A DNA stretch of 64,000 bases. It comes from Phascolarctos cinereus. Lineage: Eukaryota > Chordata > Mammalia > Diprotodontia > Phascolarctidae. The notes under the pieces were generated by a model. That model did not search any database. It was not told where the DNA came from and saw only the letters and a program-made list of their open reading frames with translations. This document shows, in pieces, positions 57,921 through 64,000 of this stretch. A program made the position numbers and the translations under genes. The stretch spans positions 10,498,501 through 10,562,500 of the forward strand of contig NW_018344037.1 in assembly GCF_002099425.1 (NCBI RefSeq). Direction: 5' to 3'. Numbering within the stretch: position 1 is the stretch's first letter; each line of letters opens with the position of its first letter.

Positions 57921-58400
57921 TCTTAAATAAAGAGCTGCAAATTGCTTGAGGCACAATTCTTGCTTTGCTACAATTAGTTTCTTAATTTGTGCTATGCTTA
58001 TCAAACAAGAATAATCCATGTTGCAAACACTAATGCAAAATACATGAAGATCAGCACATTACTGAGGCAGATATTTATCTATTCTTTAACCAGGCTGTAA
58101 ATATTCAGCAAATAACAATGCTCTCTAGTGCCCTAAGCATTTTCTCTACATTATTGCTTTGCATAAGTTTTCCATACACACATATATGCTTCACAATAGG
58201 TTGAACAATGATTGAATTTGCTAGCAAGTGCCCAGTAAGTAACTCTGTGAAAAAAATATCATCACACATACCCTGCTTCTATATTCTAACATTTTCATAT
58301 ATCTATTAGCATACTTAGAATAGCCTGGAGTAAACATATCCTAATAAATGCACACCTGGTTACCAAACCAAGAAAATAAACTACACATCACATCAGGGGC
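57921..58400. other. Unique sequence, CNE-like in part
   Basis: No repeat signature. 57,950-58,300 has several homeodomain/POU-like cores (for example 'gctttgcataa' near 58,155). No exon. Confidence 0.35.
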
Positions 58401-58404
58401 ATAT

Positions 58405-58560
58405 ATAGATTTGTAAAATCTCAGAATTTTTAAGATTGTAATAAACTCTGAGTCCAATATCTGAATTTTATAGCTGAGAAGACTGAGATCTGGAGAACCT
58501 AAGTGAAATTTGCAAAATCACCCAGGTGACTTAACAATAGGGCTGAAACTAGAAGAATAA
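58405..58560 (-). mobile_element. MIR-like SINE relic
   Basis: Reversed order 'ttttatagctgagaagactg', 'agatctggagaacctaagtg', 'gcaaaatcacccaggtgact', 'aatagggctgaaactagaag'. Diverged. Confidence 0.65.
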
Positions 58561-58744
58561 TTAAATGCCTGGTATAGAGGATTATTTTGAAAAGGAAAAA
58601 TAACTGTGAAACTATGGAAACATGAGCTAATGTTGATAGAATAAGAACTGTAAGGTTTTTTTTGTTTTTTTTTTTATTTTTAGTGTCATAAGCACTATCT
58701 CTGTAGTTTCATTGGAAGGAACTCTGAGTGAAGAAATTCTGATT

Positions 58745-58885
58745 ATATGTCTTAGGTCACTACCATGTCAGCATTATACCATCTTAGTGCCAGTGGCCCT
58801 GGAAATTTAAGTAACTTTTCCAAGGTTACACAATATTAGTAGCAGGACTTTGACCTATATCTTCTTGCTTCATTCTCTATAAACT
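58745..58885 (-). mobile_element. MIR-like SINE relic
   Basis: Contains 'ttaagtaacttttccaaggt', 'tacacaatattagtagcagg' and 'actttgacctatatcttctt', a reversed MIR core. Left boundary uncertain. Confidence 0.55.
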
Positions 58886-59027
58886 ATGCCTATCTGATTT
58901 TCATCATTATTTTTCAAATTTGATTTTTTTTCCTGGAATATTAATTGTGCTCTCTCTCATCCCTCTTTCATCCCAAAGCCAATGCTCAATGTTTTCACAG
59001 AACAGTAAGGTCATCAGTAAGGTCAGC

Positions 59028-59331
59028 AACTGTTTCTTCCCCCTTCCTTGAAATGAACATCTCCATTTATCAAAGGATTGAGTAAACTCTAACCATAATC
59101 CAAGAGGAATAAGGATTTCATGGGAAGATAGGACCATAGATTTATAGCTAGAAAGGGACATTACAGTTCATCTAATTGGTCATATATTGATCTTTGTTCC
59201 TTTTTTCACGTATCTTTACAATCATACTTTGCTTAATAACTCTCCTGGTGAAATCTAACATCCCTTCTAGTTGTGAAATTCCATGATTCTAGTTGTTTTG
59301 TGTCTTAAAAATAAACAGTATATGTTATCTC
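59028..59331 (+). repeat. Long inverted repeat, left arm
   Basis: Pairs with 59,602-59,880 in reverse complement over nearly 300 bp with few gaps. The best block here, 'ccataatccaagaggaataa' to 'ggatttcatggg' (59,093-59,124), matches the complement of 59,784-59,815 almost perfectly. Each arm also contains two opposed copies of a CR1/L3-tail-like motif ('ctagaaagggac' and 'cccttctag'). Confidence 0.88.
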
Positions 59332-59601
59332 TTTTCTCCCTCCTTATATACCTCAAATCTCCTCAAAATCTACCCCAGCTATTTCTTTTTTTCTAGTCAG
59401 GGGGAAGGATTGCATCCTTCTTGAGAAAGACAATCTCTTCACCTTTACCCTAAATTTAATTCTCTCATATGTCCTTTGGGAGTTTGACTCATTATTGCCT
59501 CTATCTTTATAATTTTTAGTATCTCCTTATTCACTACTTCTTCCTTACTTTCTACATCATTCTCAGAAAAAATAAAAAAATATTTCCCTCCATTAAAACT
59601 T

Positions 59602-59880
59602 CTGCTAATAACATGTTTTTATAAAAAGGAACAAAACAATTAAAATCATGGAACTTCATGACGGAAAGGGACCTTAGATATCACTGGGAGAGTTATTGTT
59701 TAAAAATGGACAAAGATCAATATGTGACCAATTAGATGAATTGTAATGTCCTTTTCTAGCTATAAATTTATGGTCTTATCTCCCCATGAAATCCTTATTC
59801 CTCTTGGATTATGGTCAGAGCTCACTTAGTCCTGTGATAACTGGGGATGTTCATTTCAAGCAGGAGAGAAGAAACCCCAA
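59602..59880 (-). repeat. Long inverted repeat, right arm
   Basis: Complement of the left arm; by eye about 80-88% identical. The 270-bp spacer between the arms is unrelated AT-rich DNA. A single-stranded transcript would fold into a long hairpin. Confidence 0.88.
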
Positions 59881-59889
59881 CCCTCAATG

Positions 59890-61080
59890 AACTCCTTATG
59901 TGTTTTCCATCTTTGCTACATGTGTGTCCTTTGTCAAAGAATTCATCACTGATTGACCAATCTATCCATCACAAGTTAATACAACTATATTGTGGGACAA
60001 CATGAGTCTACTTAAACACAACTTTTGCCTTTCTACAGCCAACAAATACTGATGAGTTTATACATACCTGATGAGTTTCAGTGATATGGCCAGCTCATGT
60101 GTAATACTTCAGATCAGCTGTACAGCAATTCAAATCAACAAAAATATTGTCCCATAAATAATTTCAGGTGTTCTCTGCATATTTGTTAAGATAGCCTTCC
60201 AAAGTAGAAGGTAGTCAAAGGCAAAGGAATTGCTTAAAGAGAGTATGTAGCTTTGGTGGGATTTGACAAGAGTAAAGTATACTTTACTGAATAGAATTTA
60301 GGAGTATAATGTATTTGAGAACTATTTGCAAGGCTGCTTTAAATCTGAAATGACGAGATGCACATACAAACTTAAGGATAGATTCCAGGCTAATTATAGA
60401 TCCAGATTCATATTTATATACTTGAATGCAGGTTTAAAGAATATGGTCCAAGGAGTCATGGGAATCACTTTCAGTTTGCACTGCATTCAACCCGTAATAA
60501 CTTCTCTTTTGACATCCACATTAGCATATGTTTAAAAGTAAAATTATATGATACATTGGCCACTTACAAAATGACTCACTAACAAGTATCTGATTTAGTC
60601 ACAAAATTTTTACCTTTTTATTAGGTAAATTGAAATCCTCTTTTCAAGGTTATCAGTTGTAGATGGTACATAAATACTATTCAAGTGATCATATTTTTGA
60701 AAAGTTAAAAATAGGAGCATGATCATAAAAAGTGATTTTAATGGATAACTGTAATATTTTGTTTCTTATTAATAGTAGTGATAATAATAATAATTCTGTT
60801 ACTGCTACCTAAGCTTGAATTTATAGGTAACTTCTGGTTAAACATAGAAAGGCCTAATTTAATGAGATTCTAATTAAGGGATTAGTTTGACAGGGTTTAG
60901 TATAGAAAAGTGGTTATTAGCAAACTGTGGAGAGCTAATCAATTCATAGTAACCCTTTTGATCCATGTGATTCAATTTATATGCTAAACAGATTAAATAA
61001 ATTGATTGGTATCACCAATCTTCTCATTGTTAAAATTTCACTGGCTTTCCGATGAAATTTATGATATAAAATTTATTCAC
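59890..61080. other. Unassigned sequence
   Basis: About 1.2 kb without recognised repeats or exons. The frame at 60,326-60,535 has no motif. Confidence 0.5.
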
Positions 61081-61084
61081 ATAT

Positions 61085-61680
61085 CAGAGCAGCTCACAGT
61101 TGGAAAGAACCTCAGTCATTATCTAGGCCAATATACCTGAAAAAAAGGTCCCTTTCCACAATATGCTCAGAAAGTGATTATCCAGCTTTTGCTTGAAGAT
61201 CTCCAGTGAAGGAAACTCCTTTACTTCTTTTTGTTTCGTGAGTGCTCAGTTTAGGATATTGTTCCTTAATATTAAATCCCAATTTGTTTCTTTGCACGTT
61301 CTGCCACCTAAGGGCAATCAGAATATGTTTATCTCTCTTCTGGGTAACAAATTATCACAGGCAGCATATCTTCCTTAAATAAAACTTCCCCCTTTCCTTC
61401 CAAATACCCTCAAATGGCATATAATCAGTGCTGTTTAGCATCACATACTGGTTATACTCCTCTTTATATTTACCAGCTGATCAATGTCCTTCTGAAAACT
61501 CAGCCCCTGCAATTGAAAACTATATTCCAAATGCGGTTTAACCAGAGCAAAGTAGAGTGGTTAATCTCATTCCTATAAACTAGGACTAGCAATATGACCT
61601 AAATCTAAACTCACTTTGTTATCTGCTTTATCACCTTGTTGACAGAGGCAGAGTTTGCAGGCCAGTAAGTGAAATACATT
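61085..61680 (-). mobile_element. CR1/L3-clade LINE 3' region
   Basis: Reversed CR1: 'cagttggaaagaacctcagt', 'tatccagcttttgcttgaag', 'atctccagtgaaggaaactc', later 'ctgatcaatgtccttctgaa', 'tccaaatgcggtttaaccag' and 'agcaaagtagagtggttaat'. About 600 bp, no intact frame; the frame 61,193-61,378 is antisense to it. Confidence 0.85.
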
Positions 61681-61855
61681 TTTTTTTACTAAAAATGTTG
61701 AGAATGAAAAATTTTTATGAAAAGTTTGTTTACTATATACCTATCAGGTTTTTATAAACTGTTCAGATCATAATTTTATTATTCTGAGGACAAAGACTGG
61801 GAAGACTTGTAATAATTAAAATATCATTCAAACAGAATATTTAGAGTCAGTTTCT

Positions 61856-62026
61856 TTTTTTCTTTCTTTCTTTTTTTTTTTTTGCTTTTAGGCAATTGGG
61901 GTTAAGTGACTTGCCCAGGGCCACACAGCTAGTAAGTGTCAAGTGTTTGATCTGAGGCCAGATTTGAACTCAGATCCTCCTGACTTCAGGGCCAGTGCTC
62001 TATCCACTGCGCCACCTAGCTGCCCC
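61856..62026 (-). mobile_element. Young tRNA-derived marsupial SINE
   Basis: The perfect 14-mer tagagtcagtttct flanks it at 61,842-61,855 and 62,027-62,040. On the minus strand it reads 'ggggcagctaggtggcgcag', 'tggatagagcactggccctg', 'ggcaagtcacttaacccc' and an A-rich tail with gaaa units. The exact duplication, retained CpGs and intact Pol III box region make it the youngest insertion in the window. Confidence 0.96.
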
Positions 62027-62334
62027 TAGAGTCAGTTTCTAAATGTAAAATATAGGTAACAATTTTTGAGCTACTCCTTTAAAAGGAATATTTATAACAA
62101 ATATCACTATGTTGTTTTAATAGTTTTGTTACAAATAGTTTTAGTTCTGATTTTTAAGGGGCAAGAGGAACTAGAGAAATTTCCAAGAGTTGCATATGTG
62201 TCTGTCAGATATTACTTTACTTTCTGGTATTATTCTACTATGGATATAAATTAAAAATTTCCCAAGTCATTTCTGCTATGTTTTCACATACACAGAGCAG
62301 AAGAGGAGAAATAATATGGAAATTCTTGTTCAAG

Positions 62335-62535
62335 AGTTTCACTATTGGGGATCTTTTGGACTTGAAGAATGCAGTACCTAGGATAATGAATTGTACATTA
62401 TACATCAATGTAAGTAAGGGATACATTTTTTGAGAAATACCTACTAAAGAAATAGGGAGTTTGGAAGAAGTGTATTTTTTGGGGAGATAATGAGTTCTGT
62501 TTTCAACACATAAAAGTTTGGATCTCTGCATGCTT
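62335..62535 (-). mobile_element. L2-type LINE fragment
   Basis: Has 'aaagaaatagggagtttgga' and 'gataatgagttctgttttca' in L2 order; about 200 bp. Confidence 0.6.
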
Positions 62536-62739
62536 TCTATAGAGAAATTTCCTGTAAGCAGTTTGTGATTAATTTGATTAAATGAAATACACGCTCATTA
62601 ATGCACCCTTTTTTATACTCATTCCAGAATACCCTTAGAAGTGACTGTAGTTCATGGTAGCAATTTCAATTATGTAATTTATTTCAACTGGCAAGTCACT
62701 CATCATGGCTTGGTGCTTTCACCTGATATTACTGAGAAT

Positions 62740-63115
62740 TGCTGAAGTCAACTAAGTTCATTTTTCCTCTTTATAACAGACAAACTAGAAGAAGAAGGGT
62801 GTTGGTGGTAGGGCATAATAATAGCTTTCCTTTGGGAGAGGGATTTTATTTTTCAGCTTGGTCTTGGGGCATCAACAAGATCAATGGTCAACAGTTTGAA
62901 AGAGGCACATTTAAGCTTGTTTTAATGAAAGCTTTCTAAGAGTTAGAGTTATCCAAAATCAGAATAATTTATCTTGACAGGTAGTGAGTACCCCCTAGTT
63001 GGAATTCTTCAACCATCTATGCATTATAAGATATTGACTATGGTGTAGAGGTAAGTCTTGTTAACGTATGGGTAGATTAGATAGTCCCTTCTAAGGACAA
63101 ATTGCTGTGACTGAA
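62740..63115 (+). mobile_element. CR1/L3-clade LINE 3' end
   Basis: Contains 'gaaagctttctaagagttag', 'agttatccaaaatcagaata', 'ggtagtgagtaccccctagt', 'tggaattcttcaaccatcta' and 'agattagatagtcccttct'. Diverged CR1 C-terminus/3' UTR. The 66-codon frame here has no independent support. Confidence 0.75.
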
Positions 63116-63720
63116 TGGTATTGATAGAATGTATAAACTGTATCAATGAGGTTGTTGAAGGAGAAAGAAGAATATGAGATGAATTTTAGGTTTTTATTGG
63201 GAAGATGGTGGGATCATTAACAGAAATAGTTGATTTTGGAATAAATTGGATTTGTTTGGGAGGATTGTATATCTATCACTGAGCATGCTGATTTTGCGGC
63301 TCTACCACAACATATGTGTGATGATGACAAATGGCAAAACCATGACTCAATTATAGATCTGAGATACATACAGAAAGAAATGTTTACTTAAAGCCATTGG
63401 TTTAGATAAGATTAATTATAGAGAGCATAGGAAAGGAAGAGAAGACCCTCAAAGTTAGAAAATTAGAAGTCTATTATCTTAGGGGGTAAGAGATTAAGAC
63501 ATTAATAGAGGAGGCTGAAAAGAAGGCATTTAGAAAGTAAAAAGCAAACCTGGAGACAATGTCTTAGAAAACAAGGGAAGAGGGATTATAAATAAGGAGC
63601 GTTTGGCAATGTTAGATAATATAGAAGATCATTAAAATATAGATGATTAATTAATAAATGTCTATTGTATTTATTAAGCAACAGATAATTCAGAGAAAAC
63701 ATTTCCAGGAACATATTTGG
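63116..63720 (-). mobile_element. L2-type LINE fragment
   Basis: Has 'ggaagatggtgggatcatta', 'acagaaatagttgattttgg' and later 'agaaaacaagggaagaggg', following the L2 block order; the right boundary is vague. Confidence 0.6.
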
Positions 63721-63754
63721 GAAAGAAACTGAGTACAGGGGTTTAAGGATTGAA

Positions 63755-63995
63755 TAATGGCAGGTAGGTAATACATTGGTTAGAGAGCTGGGTCTGGAGT
63801 CAGGAAGACCTGAGTTCAAATGTAGCCCCAGACATTTACTAGCTATGTGACCCAGTGGAAGCCAGTTAACCCTGTTTGCCTCAGTTCTTCAACTGGAAAA
63901 TGAACTGAAGAGGGAAATGGCAAGTTATTCTAGTATTTTTGTCAAGAAAACCCCAAATGGGATGGTGAAGAGTCAAATTCAACTGAAAAATGATT
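63755..63995 (+). mobile_element. tRNA-derived marsupial SINE
   Basis: Same family as 10,978: 'ggaagacctgagttcaaatg', 'tttactagctatgtgaccca', 'taaccctgtttgcctcagtt', 'tcaagaaaaccccaaatggg' and the 3' block 'gtcaaattcaactgaaaaat'. Confidence 0.9.
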
Positions 63996-64000
63996 TCCTG

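Noticed and set aside
59028-59880. A microRNA precursor
   Set aside because: The arms are far too long and the spacer too large for a standard precursor; small-RNA data would be needed to revive the idea.
1-64000. tRNA, rRNA, bacterial operon or phage content
   Set aside because: No cloverleaf-forming gene, ribosomal RNA stretch, Shine-Dalgarno-led gene run or long bacterial-type frame is present; tRNA-like boxes occur only inside SINEs.

Overview
The window looks like nuclear DNA from a marsupial mammal, and I see no intact host protein gene in it. The main clue is the repeat content. It has tRNA-derived SINEs whose right ends carry the marsupial-style 'tagctgcc...' motif, L1-clade LINEs together with ORF1-only relatives (HAL1-type, 'half-L1'), an RTE LINE tail ending in a CxxCGR...H zinc-finger-like peptide, and old L2, CR1/L3 and MIR copies. 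An Australian lineage is possible from the look of the youngest SINE, but I cannot fix the species. Base composition is AT-rich and open frames are short; the longest is 138 codons and matches nothing I recognise.

Layout. 1-3,400 is a minus-strand L1 derivative lacking most of ORF2 (copy A), with an RTE fragment inserted in it. 3,740-4,090 holds two SINEs. 4,609-7,670 is a complete ORF1-only element with an exact target-site duplication (copy C, minus). 7,690-13,480 is mostly unique sequence with SINE, L2 and MIR relics. 13,494-15,869 is a second ORF1-only element, plus strand, with an exact 13-bp duplication (copy D). 16,243-29,275 is a 13-kb block of L1-type elements all on the minus strand: a nearly full-length L1 (F) with a possible 3' transduction, an extra 5'-UTR module (G), and a HAL1-like element (B) split by a doubly deleted L1 (H). 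29,280-32,650 is mainly unique. 32,650-35,930 holds two L2 LINEs in opposite orientations. 36,000-42,000 is mainly unique. 42,030-45,440 holds three L2 fragments in one orientation. 45,623-48,740 is a third full ORF1-only element (E). 49,190-51,722 is a composite of RTE-tailed SINE copies, pyrimidine-rich repeats and an old ORF1-type L1 derivative. 51,725-54,170 is largely repeat-free and has the look of a conserved noncoding region. 54,175-55,135 is a 5'-truncated L1. The rest is MIR, L2 and CR1/L3 relics, a long inverted repeat at 59,028-59,880, and a young SINE at 61,856.

How the parts relate. The ORF1-only elements have a 5' UTR, ORF1 and the long ORF1-ORF2 spacer, then jump to the L1 3' UTR. 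They encode no reverse transcriptase and presumably moved using L1 machinery. The most interesting single observation is that copy D lacks exactly the segment that, in sister copy C, is bounded by GT and AG; D looks like a retrocopy of a spliced HAL1 RNA. I found no CRISPR array, operon, tRNA or rRNA gene, and no evidence for a new host-encoded system. The novelty here is in how the LINEs have rearranged.
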